Positions 36,537 through 47,600 of a DNA stretch of 64,000 nucleotides are shown here, piece after piece. The translations under genes were made by a program, and so were the position numbers. The DNA is from Rhizobium album (GTDB taxonomy: Bacteria; Pseudomonadota; Alphaproteobacteria; Rhizobiales; Rhizobiaceae), in NCBI RefSeq assembly GCF_003122325.1, contig NZ_QFBC01000013.1, positions 62,001-126,000 on the forward strand, written 5' to 3'. The notes under the pieces are model-generated. The model made no database searches. It worked only from the letters and a program-made list of their open reading frames with translations, and was not told the DNA's origin. How positions within the stretch are numbered: position 1 is the stretch's first letter; each line of letters starts with the position of its first letter.

Positions 36537-36992
36537 TCACGCCGATGCCGGCGGGATGACGCCCTTGGTGATCAGGAAGCAGCCGTAAAAGCGGGTTTCG
36601 CCGGTCTGGATGACGGCATAAGCCTTTTTCGCCTCGTCATAGAACTTGAACCGCTCTATGCCGTACATCGGTGCCGACTGGCCTTCGGCGGCGTCGATTT
36701 CGGCCTGGACTTCGGCCTGCACCGCCGGGATCTCGTCCGGTGCGCCCATGATTTCCATGCGGCCGACGGAAGGCTGCAGCGGCGTGTCGAGCGGCAGGAC
36801 CGACAGCACCGCCTTGAAGGCGCGGGCGGCGGACACGTTGTCTATCCGCAGGAGTTCGCCGAACACCGTATGGCGGGCAATCGAATCCGACGGAAAGTTG
36901 GTATCGGCAATCACCAGCGTATCGCCATGGCCCATGGAGCGCAGGACGTACAGCACATCGGCGTTGAGTGCCGGGTCGAGATTCTTGAGCAT
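36537..36992 (-). CDS. RbsD/FucU-family sugar mutarotase
   Basis: A 151-aa protein of the FucU/RbsD type: LDPALNADVLYVLRSMGHGD with the catalytic His, VIADTNFPSD, and a C-terminal TGETRFYGCFLITKGVI. It interconverts sugar anomers or pyranose and furanose forms and so supplies the kinase with the right form. FucU-like features prevail over RbsD. ATG 36992 is preceded by GAGG. It is in operon with the kinase. Confidence 0.9.
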   Translation of the reverse strand: MLKNLDPALNADVLYVLRSMGHGDTLVIADTNFPSDSIARHTVFGELLRIDNVSAARAFKAVLSVLPLDTPLQPSVGRMEIMGAPDEIPAVQAEVQAEIDAAEGQSAPMYGIERFKFYDEAKKAYAVIQTGETRFYGCFLITKGVIPPASA

Positions 36993-37097
36993 GGTTCCTC
37001 CCTCGATTTCCAAGATGACGGCCGCTTTTGCCGCCGGTGCAGGGAACGGACGAACAGCCCGATCCCTTGTCGTTTCCCCGCCTCGGCGGGCCGTTTC

Positions 37098-39482
<2,385 letters not shown>

Positions 39483-39485
39483 GGC

Positions 39486-40514
39486 TTATCCAATCGGGTG
39501 TCTGTTGAAGGCGGAGTAAGCGCCGGTGACGTGGTGCTCGAGCTGACGTTCGATGTCGGCGAGCAGGCTGGAGGCACCGATGCGAAACAGATCCGGCTCC
39601 AGCCATTCGCGGCCAAGCTCCTCGCGCATCAGGAACTGGTAGTTCAGCACATCCTTCGCCGTCGAAATGCCGCCGGCCGGCTTGTAGCCGATCTTGATGC
39701 CGGTGCGCTCCTCATAGGCGCGGATGGCGCGCAGCATGGTCAGCGTCACGGCAAGCGTGGCGTTGACGCCTTCCTTGCCGGTGGAGGTCTTGATGAAATC
39801 GGCACCGGCCATCATGCAGACCAGCGAGGCCTTGGCGACGTTGCGCAAGGTCTTGAGGTCGCCGGTCGCCAGGATCGCCTTGACATGGGCATCGCCGCAG
39901 GCGGCCCGGTAATCCTTCATCTCGTCGTAGAGCGCCTTCCAGTTGCCGGTCAGCACGTGCTCGCGGGTGATGACGATGTCGATTTCCCTGGCGCCGTCGG
40001 CGACCGATTCCTCGATCTCCTTCACCTTGAGATGATGCGGGCTGAGGCCGGCCGGAAAGCCGGTGGAGACGGCTGCGACCGGAATGCCGGAGGAGCCGAG
40101 CGCCTCGACGGCGGTGGCGACGAAACGATGATAGACGCAGATGGCGCCGGTGGTGATCGTCCGGCCGCCCATGCCGAGCGCTTCCAGGAGATCCGGGCGG
40201 ATCGGCGTGATCGCCTTGGCGCAGAGCCGCTTGACGCGCTCGGTGGTATCGTCGCCGCTGAGCGTCGTCAGGTCGATGCAGGTGACGGCCTTGAGCAGCC
40301 AGGCCGCCTGCGCGTCCTTCTTGACGGTGCGGCGGCCGGGCAGGGTGGCGACGCGGCGTTCGGTGGCCGAAAGGTTGACGCGGCTGTCGAGCACCCAGGA
40401 CAGGTCGAGATCCATGCCCGGATTGCGCTGCAGGTTGTGGCCGCTTACGGCAAGGGGTCCGCCGGCGTGATGGACGCGCGCAACACCGGCCGTGTCCACA
40501 GGACTGGTTTCCAA
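39486..40514 (-). CDS. deoC: deoxyribose-phosphate aldolase
   Basis: This class I aldolase splits 2-deoxyribose 5-phosphate into acetaldehyde and glyceraldehyde 3-phosphate. The Schiff-base Lys is in FIKTSTGKEG and the second active-site Lys in IGYKPAGGIS; CIDLTTLSGDDT is the N-terminal strand. At 342 aa it is of the long DeoC type (E. coli DeoC about 259). The start TTG 40514 is chosen because GGAGGA lies 6 nt before it; the ATGs at 40529 and 40535 have no ribosome site. It lies in the DeoR-deoC-ALDH-mutarotase-kinase cluster. Confidence 0.92.
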   Translation of the reverse strand: METSPVDTAGVARVHHAGGPLAVSGHNLQRNPGMDLDLSWVLDSRVNLSATERRVATLPGRRTVKKDAQAAWLLKAVTCIDLTTLSGDDTTERVKRLCAKAITPIRPDLLEALGMGGRTITTGAICVYHRFVATAVEALGSSGIPVAAVSTGFPAGLSPHHLKVKEIEESVADGAREIDIVITREHVLTGNWKALYDEMKDYRAACGDAHVKAILATGDLKTLRNVAKASLVCMMAGADFIKTSTGKEGVNATLAVTLTMLRAIRAYEERTGIKIGYKPAGGISTAKDVLNYQFLMREELGREWLEPDLFRIGASSLLADIERQLEHHVTGAYSAFNRHPIG

Positions 40515-40594
40515 GTGAGGTCCTCCCATTGTCATCCGCAGCGCTTCGAAGACGACACCAAACCTGCCGCCATCCGGCGGCACGTTGTGCGGAT

Positions 40595-40624
40595 TTGTTA
40601 TTTTTATCTCAAATTCATTGTTAT
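40595..40624. promoter_or_regulatory. direct repeats TTGTTAT upstream of deoC
   Basis: TTGTTAT occurs at 40595-40601 and 40618-40624, 23 bp apart, in an AT-rich patch about 80 bp upstream of the deoC start. Spaced direct repeats are a common DeoR-family operator form; the DeoR gene is immediately upstream. Confidence 0.4.
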
Positions 40625-40716
40625 GATTTCACCATTCCTCGCCGCGGTCAAGGCATCTTGTGCGAATTGTTCCGCCGCGCGGCATTTCCGGCAACTCCAC
40701 GCTTCCCGCAAATGAC

Positions 40717-41448
40717 TCAGGCCGCCGAAGACAGGCTGAGTTCGCCGTTTTCGGTGACGATCGCGTCGAAACGGTCGATCTCGCCGAAGAATGCCGGTTT
40801 CAGCTTGCCGATCTTGCTGCTGTCGGTGACCAGCACGTTCTTGCGCGCCAGCGACATGACCTTCCGCTTGATCTGCGCTTCATGGAAATAGGCGCAGGTG
40901 GCGCCACGCTTCTGGTCGACGCCGGCAGCCGAGAGAAAAGCGACGTTGATGCCGAGTTCATCCAGCGAATCAAGGCCGGACGAGCCGGAAAACGAAGCAG
41001 AAGAGGGGTGATAGAGGCCGCCGAGCATGACGACGCTGATATTCGGCTTGCGCGTCAGCCGGTCGGCAATGTTCAGCGCGTAACAGACCGCCATGACGGG
41101 CATGTCGGCCGGAATCATCTCGACGAGATAGGCGAGCGTCGTGCCGCAATCGATAAAGATCGTTTCATCCGGACGGATATATTTCAGCGCATGCGTGCAG
41201 GCGTCCTGCTTCGCCCGGGCATGACTGTCCGCGGCTTTCGCCAGTTCATACGGGCCATCGCTCTCCAGGTCCATGGCCGGGACGATATGACCGCCGAAAT
41301 AACCGAACAGACCGGGATTTTCGCTGACATCGCGGCGCACGGTCATTTCCGATACGTCGAGCAGCAGCGCGGCATCACGAATATGCAGCACCCGCCGCTG
41401 CGACAGCGCCTCCGTCAGGGCCGATACGCGCACCGCTTTTCTGGACAT
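40717..41448 (-). CDS. DeoR-family transcriptional regulator of the deoxyribose locus
   Basis: A 243-aa protein. The N-terminal helix-turn-helix is RRVLHIRDAALLLDVSEMTVRRDVS and the C-terminal DeoRC sensor contains FIDCGTTLAYLVEMI and LVTDSSKIGKLKPAFFG with the conserved Lys. It probably represses the deoC operon until a sugar phosphate binds. ATG 41448 follows GAGG; the longer frame to 41541 runs through its own promoter repeats. Confidence 0.9.
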   Translation of the reverse strand: MSRKAVRVSALTEALSQRRVLHIRDAALLLDVSEMTVRRDVSENPGLFGYFGGHIVPAMDLESDGPYELAKAADSHARAKQDACTHALKYIRPDETIFIDCGTTLAYLVEMIPADMPVMAVCYALNIADRLTRKPNISVVMLGGLYHPSSASFSGSSGLDSLDELGINVAFLSAAGVDQKRGATCAYFHEAQIKRKVMSLARKNVLVTDSSKIGKLKPAFFGEIDRFDAIVTENGELSLSSAA

Positions 41449-41503
41449 GATGAAAACCTCACAAACCGGCCGAAGTAAACCAGGCAAACCGATGATATCT
41501 TCG

Positions 41504-41533
41504 ATTTTGTGAAAAATATAACAGTTTTTGTGA
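41504..41533 (-). promoter_or_regulatory. direct repeats (TTTTGTGA) upstream of the DeoR gene
   Basis: ATTTTGTGA (41504-41512) and TTTTTGTGA (41525-41533) are direct repeats spaced 21 bp, two helical turns, located 56-85 bp upstream of the regulator ATG in an AT-rich promoter zone. They are a likely autoregulatory operator. Confidence 0.5.
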
Positions 41534-41670
41534 TCAAGCAATCCCTCTGCGGCGCCGCCAGCGACAAAAACCGCCGTCCGTCCGCGTCCGGCGAGATCGG
41601 ATGGCGGGCGCCATAAGTCATCGACCGCCGCAGCCGGCGAGAAAGTTATCGCGTCAAGCCGCTGCGAGAC

Positions 41671-41841
41671 TCATTGTTTCGGCGTGTGGACGATATGCCC
41701 CGGCGCGATCGGATCGCTGGCGGGAAAGGTCTCTTCCAAAGCCTCGTCGAGCGCCTCTTCCTGCTCCTTCCAGTCTTCCTCCGGGGTCGCCGGAGCATGC
41801 GACGGCTGGGGGATAGGCTGGTCGTTCTGCTTCTGCGTCAT
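41671..41841 (-). CDS. small acidic protein (56 aa)
   Basis: The short frame begins MTQKQNDQPIP and has a Glu/Asp-rich middle (EEDWKEQEEALDEALEETF) followed by PASDPIAPGHIVHTPKQ. The pattern ALDEALEETFPASDP recurs, to my knowledge, in small rhizobial proteins of unknown function. ATG 41841 is preceded by GGAG with 6-nt spacing; the longer upstream frame is Arg/Pro-rich and unlikely. It is a single gene. Confidence 0.7.
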   Translation of the reverse strand: MTQKQNDQPIPQPSHAPATPEEDWKEQEEALDEALEETFPASDPIAPGHIVHTPKQ

Positions 41842-42225
41842 GGTCGACTCCGTTTTGTTGTGATCCATACGGGGCTGCGCATCGGCGCTCGAATGCCTCG
41901 GACAGGAATTTAGCGCTTCTCGTAGCGCGGTCAACGCAGGCGACCGATTATCCGCCGGAACAGCCGCGTGGTTTTCCGGCGCCTTTCCCGGCGGCAAACT
42001 GTTCAATTCCATCGCCGTCCCAAATAACCTTTGTTTTTAATCCATTAAATTTGGGCAGCGGAGGAATGGCCGTGACAGATTGACCACCTTCGCGAGATAG
42101 GTATCTTATTGGTCACGCAATTGGTATGGCCGAAACAACCGGCAAACGGCGACACGCCTGAAAAGGGCGGACAAGCCGTCGTGGATGTGCAGCAGTTCCG
42201 CTACGGTCCTGCGAAGAATGGGGGG
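41842..42225. other. 384-bp intergenic region with promoter and inverted TGACCA/TGGTCA
   Basis: No convincing gene. A sigma70-like promoter for the GntR gene is TTGACC (42080-42085), 16 nt, TATCTT (42102-42107). TGACCA (42081-42086) and TGGTCA (42110-42115) flank it as inverted repeats, a possible autoregulatory operator. If translation starts at GTG 42181 rather than ATG 42226, the last 45 bp are coding. Confidence 0.45.
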
Positions 42226-42975
42226 ATGATGACAGCGGGCAGCCTGGTTTCCTTTCTCAAGTCGGGAATGGCGGAGCAACCGCATGGCCTCCGCAGCGCT
42301 GTCGTCGCCCAGGTCATCCGCCAGGCGGTGCAGCAGGGGCTTCTGGCGCCGGGTGACGCCCTGCCGGCCGAGCGGGTTCTCTGCGATGTCTTCGACGTGT
42401 CGCGGACCACGCTGCGCCGGGCGCTCGATTTTCTCGAGGCCGCCAGCGTCATCGACCGTCGGCCCGGTGCCGGCAACTTCATTTCTCCCGGCGTGATGGC
42501 CCCGAAAGCGCCGCTGACCGGCTTTACCCAGGACATGGAAAGCCGCGGCATGGTGCCCCATTCCAAGGTGCTGGGCAATCGGCGCGCGCTCGTCAGCCCG
42601 GACGAGTCCTTCCATCTCGGCCTGGCGCCGGGATCGCGCGTGCTGCGCCTCGAACGATTGCGGTATGCCGACCAGCAGCCGGTCTCCCTGGAAATATCGG
42701 TGTTGCCGGTGGAAGCGATCCCGGCCGACTACGACGGCACCACCTCGCTGTATTCGGCAATGTCGAAGACCGGTTCGCACCCGATCAAGATGGTGCAGCG
42801 GTACGGCGCCACGGCCGCGACATGGGAACAGGCCGGCCATCTGGCCGTGTCGCAGGGCGCGCCGCTGCTCGTCATCCAGCGGCTGGGTTTCTCGCAGGCG
42901 GGACGGGCGGTCGAATTCACGCGCTCGCTGTTCCGCGGCGACCGGTTCTTCATGTCTTCGGAACTCGACGTCTAG
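42226..42975 (+). CDS. GntR/HutC-family transcriptional regulator (first of two)
   Basis: The N-terminal winged helix (GLLAPGDALPAERVLCDVFDVSRTTLRRALDFLEAASVIDRRPGAGNFIS) and C-terminal UTRA effector domain (APGSRVLRLERLRYADQQPVSLEISVLP, SLFRGDRFFMSSEL) are both complete. It is about 249 aa from the first in-frame ATG (42226); a GTG at 42181 is an alternative. It lies before an FGGY kinase gene and a second GntR regulator, and the effector is probably a sugar phosphate or amino sugar. Confidence 0.85.
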   Translation: MMTAGSLVSFLKSGMAEQPHGLRSAVVAQVIRQAVQQGLLAPGDALPAERVLCDVFDVSRTTLRRALDFLEAASVIDRRPGAGNFISPGVMAPKAPLTGFTQDMESRGMVPHSKVLGNRRALVSPDESFHLGLAPGSRVLRLERLRYADQQPVSLEISVLPVEAIPADYDGTTSLYSAMSKTGSHPIKMVQRYGATAATWEQAGHLAVSQGAPLLVIQRLGFSQAGRAVEFTRSLFRGDRFFMSSELDV

Positions 42976-43124
42976 ACATAATTCAAGGACACCGGCTTCC
43001 GAACTGCTATTCTTCACGAGGAAGCGCATCGCCTGCAAGGTCATATAGCGCCGTCTTGCATAGCAGCGAGGCGCCTCCGTCAGGGTATCTTTTGTCGGGA
43101 GGTATTAGAATGGTTTTGTGTTCA

Positions 43125-43155
43125 TTGCATATTGGTCCGGTTTGAGGTCTATAAT
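43125..43155 (+). promoter_or_regulatory. promoter of the FGGY kinase with GGTCTATA half-operator
   Basis: TTGCAT (43125-43130), 19 nt, TATAAT (43150-43155). GGTCTATA (43146-43153) overlaps the -10 and matches eight bases of the palindromic site at 44741-44754 in front of the second GntR gene, suggesting common control. Confidence 0.5.
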
Positions 43156-43208
43156 GCCCGCCATAGGGGCGGCGACGGCTGTCAGATGCACGAGATATGC
43201 GGAATTCG

Positions 43209-44705
43209 ATGGCTAAATATTTCCTAGGTTTGGACGCAGGCTCCACCCTCTGCAAGGCGGCGGTTTTCGATCTTGCCGGGCGGCAGTTTTCCGAGGCGAA
43301 GCGCCGCACGCCGATGTCCCGTCCGCATGCCGGCTGGTGCGAACTCGATCCGGAAATCTGCTGGCATGCGGTTCTGGAGGTCATTTCGGAAGCTGTCGAT
43401 ACCTGCGGCATTCCGCCTGCGGAGATCGGCGGCATCGGCATTTCGGCCGCCATGGTCGGCGCCTGGGTGGTGGATGCCGCGGGCAATGCGCTGCGCCCCG
43501 GCATCAATTGGGAAGACAGCCGCAGCCAGACGATCCTCAACCGGATGATCGCGGCCGATCCGGCCGTCATGTCCAAAATCTTCCAGTCCTCCGGTTCGGT
43601 ACTGCAGCAGGGCTGCACCCTGCCGGTGCTGGCCTGGCTGGTGGAAAACGAACCCGAGGTGATGGCGCGGGCCGCCCATGTGCTGAGCTACAAGGATTTC
43701 ATCCGCCTGAAGCTGACCGGCCTTGCCGCCACCGACCGCAGCGAGGCTTCGGTCATTCCCGGCAGCGCGCGGCAACGGCAGCGCAGTGCCGGAATGATCA
43801 CCCTGTTCGGCCTCGACGACCATGCCCGCCTCCTGCCGCCAGTCTTCGATTCCGAGACGACGCAGTCCGGCCTGACCGCCGAAGCGGCTGCGATGACCGG
43901 GCTGGCCGAAGGCCTGCCGGTGGCGATCGGTGCCGGCGATGTCGCGGCAACGGTGATCGGAGCCGGCGGGTTGGCGGCGGGCGTCGCCACGGCGGTGCTC
44001 GGCACCACCTGCATGGTCGGCATCTGCCACGACCGGCCGGTCTTTACCCCGCCGGATCTCGGCCTGCTCTTCTCGCTGCCGGGCGACGTCTGGTACCGCT
44101 CGATGGTCAATGTCGCAGGCACCCTCAATCTCGACTGGGCAATCGGTGCGCTGGCGCCGGATCTTGCCGGGCTTGCCGATCGTTACCAGCAGGTGACGGC
44201 GCTGGCCGAGGCCGTTCCGATCGGTGCACGCGACCTCGTCTATCTGCCCTATCTGAGCGAGAGCGGCATCATTGCGCCGGTCGTTTCCCTTGATGCCCGG
44301 GCGCAATTTGCCGGCCTCACTTCCCGGCATGGCCGGCCGGAACTGTTCCGCGCCATCTTCGAAGGCGTGGCGCTGGCGCTCCGAGATCTCTTCGACGCGC
44401 TGGATTTCGACGGCAACCGCGTCGTGCTGACCGGCGGCGGCAGCCAGAGCCCGTTCTGGACGCAGATGATCGCCGACGTTCTGCAGCGTCAGGTCGTCGT
44501 GCCCGAGGGCACGCAGTTCGGCGCCCGCGGCGCGGCCTTGCTGGCCGCAACCGCACTCGGCCATTTTGCCGATATTCGCGCCGCATCGCGCTCCGTTGCC
44601 GGCGGCGGCCTGACCTATCAGCCGAATGCCGAGATGAAAGAGGCCTATGACGCGGCGCTGCGGCGCTATCGCCAGCACCGCGACCGGCTTCTCGCCGGGA
44701 ATTGA
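43209..44705 (+). CDS. FGGY-family carbohydrate kinase
   Basis: A 498-aa kinase with the N-terminal YFLGLDAGSTLCKAAVFD phosphate loop, IGAGDVAATVIGAG, and VVLTGGGSQSPFWTQMIADVLQ as the adenosine motif. It would phosphorylate a ketose or sugar alcohol. The start ATG 43209 fits the family N-terminus; ATG 43197 is four codons upstream and possible. It lies between two GntR regulators and upstream of a SIS-domain gene and a CUT1 transporter. The substrate is unknown. Confidence 0.88.
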   Translation: MAKYFLGLDAGSTLCKAAVFDLAGRQFSEAKRRTPMSRPHAGWCELDPEICWHAVLEVISEAVDTCGIPPAEIGGIGISAAMVGAWVVDAAGNALRPGINWEDSRSQTILNRMIAADPAVMSKIFQSSGSVLQQGCTLPVLAWLVENEPEVMARAAHVLSYKDFIRLKLTGLAATDRSEASVIPGSARQRQRSAGMITLFGLDDHARLLPPVFDSETTQSGLTAEAAAMTGLAEGLPVAIGAGDVAATVIGAGGLAAGVATAVLGTTCMVGICHDRPVFTPPDLGLLFSLPGDVWYRSMVNVAGTLNLDWAIGALAPDLAGLADRYQQVTALAEAVPIGARDLVYLPYLSESGIIAPVVSLDARAQFAGLTSRHGRPELFRAIFEGVALALRDLFDALDFDGNRVVLTGGGSQSPFWTQMIADVLQRQVVVPEGTQFGARGAALLAATALGHFADIRAASRSVAGGGLTYQPNAEMKEAYDAALRRYRQHRDRLLAGN

Positions 44706-44740
44706 CGGCAGCTTTTCGTTTTCGGCTTGCATTTTGAAAA

Positions 44741-44754
44741 TTGGTCTATACCAT
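44741..44754. promoter_or_regulatory. GntR/HutC-type operator TTGGTCTATACCAT
   Basis: The near-palindrome TGGTCTATACCA resembles NagR/YvoA-type operators (GGTC-TA-GACC). It lies 36 bp upstream of the TTG start of the second GntR gene, consistent with autoregulation. Confidence 0.65.
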
Positions 44755-44789
44755 CACCTCAAGCGGACCATACCGTAGGAGGATGACGT

Positions 44790-45530
44790 TTGGTCGAGCA
44801 GGGAGCGCCCCTTTACCTGAAGATCGCCAACCGGCTGGAAAACGACATCCAGGCCGGCCGGATCAAGGTGGGCGAGAAGATTGCCTCCGAGCGCATGCTG
44901 GCCGAAGAACTCGGCGTCAGCCGCATGACCGCACGCCAGGCGCTGCAGCACCTGACCGGCCGCGGCCTCCTGGAAACCCGTGTCGGACAGGGCACCTTCG
45001 TCACCCATGCCCGCATCGAGCAGAAGCTCTCGACGCTGACCGGCTTCACCGAGGAGATGGCGCGGCAGGGCCACAAGAGCGCCAGCATCGTCGTGCTTGC
45101 CGAAACCCGCAAGGCCGACCATCTCGCCGCCGAAGCCTTGAAGCTGCCGGCAAACGGCCACGTTCACCGGCTGGTGCGCGTCCGCCTCGTCGACGGCGAG
45201 CCGGTGGCGATCGAGACGACGGATGTCGGCGCCGCACTGGCGCCGGGCCTGATGGATCTGGCCGATTTCAGCCGCGATTCGCTCTACCGCATCCTGCGCG
45301 ACAATTTCGGCATCGTTGCCACCACCGGCGAGCAGACCATGATGGCGTCGACGGCGGATGCCGCGACCGCGCGGTCGCTCGACATCCGCGAGGGCAGCCC
45401 GGTGCTGAAACTCACCCGACTGACCTTTGACAGCAAGGGGCAGCCGTTCGAATTCGTTCGATCCTTCTATCGCGGCGATTCCTTCGTCATGAAGGTCGAT
45501 CTCAACCTTGGAGCCGATTACAGCCAATGA
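44790..45530 (+). CDS. GntR/HutC-family transcriptional regulator (second of two)
   Basis: A 246-aa protein. The winged helix is [20 protein letters not shown], then [35 protein letters not shown]; the UTRA domain follows ([37 protein letters not shown]). The start is TTG 44790: AGGAGGA (44777-44783) lies 6 nt before it and no suitable ATG exists. The stop overlaps the SIS gene ATG. It probably binds the palindrome at 44741-44754 and controls the downstream sugar operon. Confidence 0.88.
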   Translation: MVEQGAPLYLKIANRLENDIQAGRIKVGEKIASERMLAEELGVSRMTARQALQHLTGRGLLETRVGQGTFVTHARIEQKLSTLTGFTEEMARQGHKSASIVVLAETRKADHLAAEALKLPANGHVHRLVRVRLVDGEPVAIETTDVGAALAPGLMDLADFSRDSLYRILRDNFGIVATTGEQTMMASTADAATARSLDIREGSPVLKLTRLTFDSKGQPFEFVRSFYRGDSFVMKVDLNLGADYSQ

Positions 45531-46255
45531 CCTCGCTGACCGATACCTATTTCGACAATGTCATCGAGCGGCTTGCAGCGCTCAAGACGGCGCTGGCGCC
45601 GGGCATGCAGCGGGCCGCCGAGGCAATCATCGCCGCGGCGCGCGGCGACCACCGCATCTACGTCTTCGGCACCGGCCATTCGCATGTGCTGGCCGAGGAG
45701 GTGCATTACCGCGCCGGCGGGCTGGCGATCACCGTGCCGATCCTGTCCAGCACCACCATGCTGCATGAGGGCGCGGTGGCGAGCACCGTCTACGAACGCA
45801 CCGAAGGCATCGTGCGGCCGATCTTCGCCCGCTACGGCATCAAGCCCGGCGACGTGCTGTTCGTCATCTCCAATTCCGGCGTCAACGCCGCGCCGATCGA
45901 GGCTGCCAAGGTCGGCCGCGAGATCGGCGCGACGGTCATCGCCATCACCTCGGTCGCGTACTCGACGGCAAGCGCCAAGGGCCGCACCCGGCTTGCCGAT
46001 CTTGCCGACATCGTCCTCGACAACGGCGCCCCTCCGGGCGACGCGGTGCTCGACGTGCCCGGCAGCGACCTGAAGGTCGGTCCCGTCTCGACGGCGATCG
46101 GCGTGACGATCATGAACGCCATCCTGGCCGAAGTGGCCGCAAAACTGTCGGCCGATGGCGAGGCGCCCATCTACCTCAGCGCCAACATGCCCGGCGCCAA
46201 GGAGATCAACGAAAGGCTGGTCGAGCGGTACCGGCCGCGCAATCCGCATCTCTGA
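45527..46255 (+). CDS. SIS-domain sugar isomerase-like protein (UPF0309 type)
   Basis: A 242-aa protein of the sugar isomerase (SIS) fold: [47 protein letters not shown] (the Ser-rich phosphosugar loop) and [13 protein letters not shown]. It resembles the UPF0309 group, probably phosphosugar isomerases or sensors linked to amino-sugar or ketose use. It starts ATGA-coupled to the GntR gene and lies 46 bp before the transporter binding protein. Confidence 0.82.
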   Translation: MTSLTDTYFDNVIERLAALKTALAPGMQRAAEAIIAAARGDHRIYVFGTGHSHVLAEEVHYRAGGLAITVPILSSTTMLHEGAVASTVYERTEGIVRPIFARYGIKPGDVLFVISNSGVNAAPIEAAKVGREIGATVIAITSVAYSTASAKGRTRLADLADIVLDNGAPPGDAVLDVPGSDLKVGPVSTAIGVTIMNAILAEVAAKLSADGEAPIYLSANMPGAKEINERLVERYRPRNPHL

Positions 46256-46301
46256 AATCAACACTCGTCGTCATTCAAATGGAAAAAGAGAGGGAACTGA
46301 C

Positions 46302-47582
46302 ATGAAAAAACGCATACTTGGCCTGCTCGCCGGCGCATCGATGCTGATGCCGCTTTCCGCCTTCGCCGCCCCGGTCGAAATCACGCTGTGGCACATGGAG
46401 CAGCCGCCGCACCGTGTTGCCCGCATCCAGGAAATCATCGACGCCTTCAACACGGCGCACCCGGATATCGTCGTCAAGCAGGAGCCGCAGAACTGGGGCG
46501 AAGTCTATGCCAAGGCTCCGGCTGCACTCTCGGCCGGCGCCGGCCCGGACATGCTGTTTGCCATCCCCGACTTCACGCCGATCCTGAAGAACATCGGCGC
46601 CTTGACCTCGGTTGCCGATTTCGTTGCCGAACTCGACAAGAAGCATGACTTCGTCGATTCCACCGTCCAGTCCTACAGCTATGACGGCGGCGTCTGGGCC
46701 GTGCCGCTCTACAACATGGCGATGAGCCTGTGGTACCGGAAGAGCGTGCTCGACGGCGCCGGCCTCAAAGTTCCGGAAACCTGGGCGGACTGGAAGGCGG
46801 CGGCCGAAAAGCTGTCGGTCGACGGCACCTACGGCATCGGCGTTCCCGCCAACAAGCAGCTCTACACCGACCAGACGATCTACAGCGTCATGGTCAATGG
46901 CGGCGCCACGGAAATCTACAACGAGGACGGCACGCTGCGATTCAACAATCCGCAGACGGTCGCAGCGCTGGACTATTATGCGCAGTTGCAGAAACTGTCG
47001 CCGCCGGACAGCACGTCCTGGACCTGGGGCGAGGCGGAAGCCTGCTTCGTTTCCAAGAGCTGCGGCATGATCATGCAGTTCTCGGTCATCTCCAGCTACG
47101 ACACCCAGGGCGGCGGCGATCCGGCCGATCTCGGCGTCGCGCCGATCCCGCATGCCGATGGCGAGAAGGACCACAACACCATCGCTTACGCCAACGCCGT
47201 GATGCTGCTCTCCAAGGACGAAGCCAAGCGCAAGGCCTCGGAAGAGTTCATCCGCTACCTGCTGGAGCCGGAAACCTACGGCAAGTTCCTCAACATGGAA
47301 CCCGGCCTGTTCATGCCGGTGACGGCTGATGGCGCCAAGGCCGAAAGCTTCTGGGGCGATCCGATGGCGACGAAGTACAAGGCGCAGATCGAGCAGATCA
47401 TCGCCAATTCGCAGAACGGCCGCCTGTTCGGCTTCACCAGCGGCCGCACCTTCCCGTCGATCGCGGCGATCTCCGCCCAGAACGTCATCGCCGAAACGCT
47501 GCAGTCGATCGTCGTCGGCGGCAAGAGCGCGGCCGATGCGGTGGCCGGCGGCCAGGACCGCATGGTCGAGGTCTCGAAGTAA
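46302..47582 (+). CDS. CUT1 sugar ABC transporter binding protein
   Basis: A 426-aa periplasmic protein with a signal peptide (MKKRILGLLAGASMLMPLSA, cleavage near AFA-AP). The mature part begins VEITLWHMEQPPHRVARIQE, of the MalE/UgpB type, with TWTWGEAEACFVSKSCG. ATG 46302 follows GAGGGA. It is the first transporter gene of an operon with two permeases and an ATPase; the ligand is unknown. Confidence 0.9.
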   Translation: MKKRILGLLAGASMLMPLSAFAAPVEITLWHMEQPPHRVARIQEIIDAFNTAHPDIVVKQEPQNWGEVYAKAPAALSAGAGPDMLFAIPDFTPILKNIGALTSVADFVAELDKKHDFVDSTVQSYSYDGGVWAVPLYNMAMSLWYRKSVLDGAGLKVPETWADWKAAAEKLSVDGTYGIGVPANKQLYTDQTIYSVMVNGGATEIYNEDGTLRFNNPQTVAALDYYAQLQKLSPPDSTSWTWGEAEACFVSKSCGMIMQFSVISSYDTQGGGDPADLGVAPIPHADGEKDHNTIAYANAVMLLSKDEAKRKASEEFIRYLLEPETYGKFLNMEPGLFMPVTADGAKAESFWGDPMATKYKAQIEQIIANSQNGRLFGFTSGRTFPSIAAISAQNVIAETLQSIVVGGKSAADAVAGGQDRMVEVSK

Positions 47583-47600
47583 CTCCCGGAGGAGCGGCGG

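Noticed and set aside
41956-41985. GGAAC on the plus strand as another EcfG promoter
   Set aside because: No NGTT at 16-17 nt spacing and no plus-strand gene at a fitting distance.
42109-42225. TTG-initiated N-terminal extension of the first GntR regulator
   Set aside because: No ribosome site, lies over the predicted promoter, and adds residues before the normal winged helix. A GTG at 42181 remains possible.
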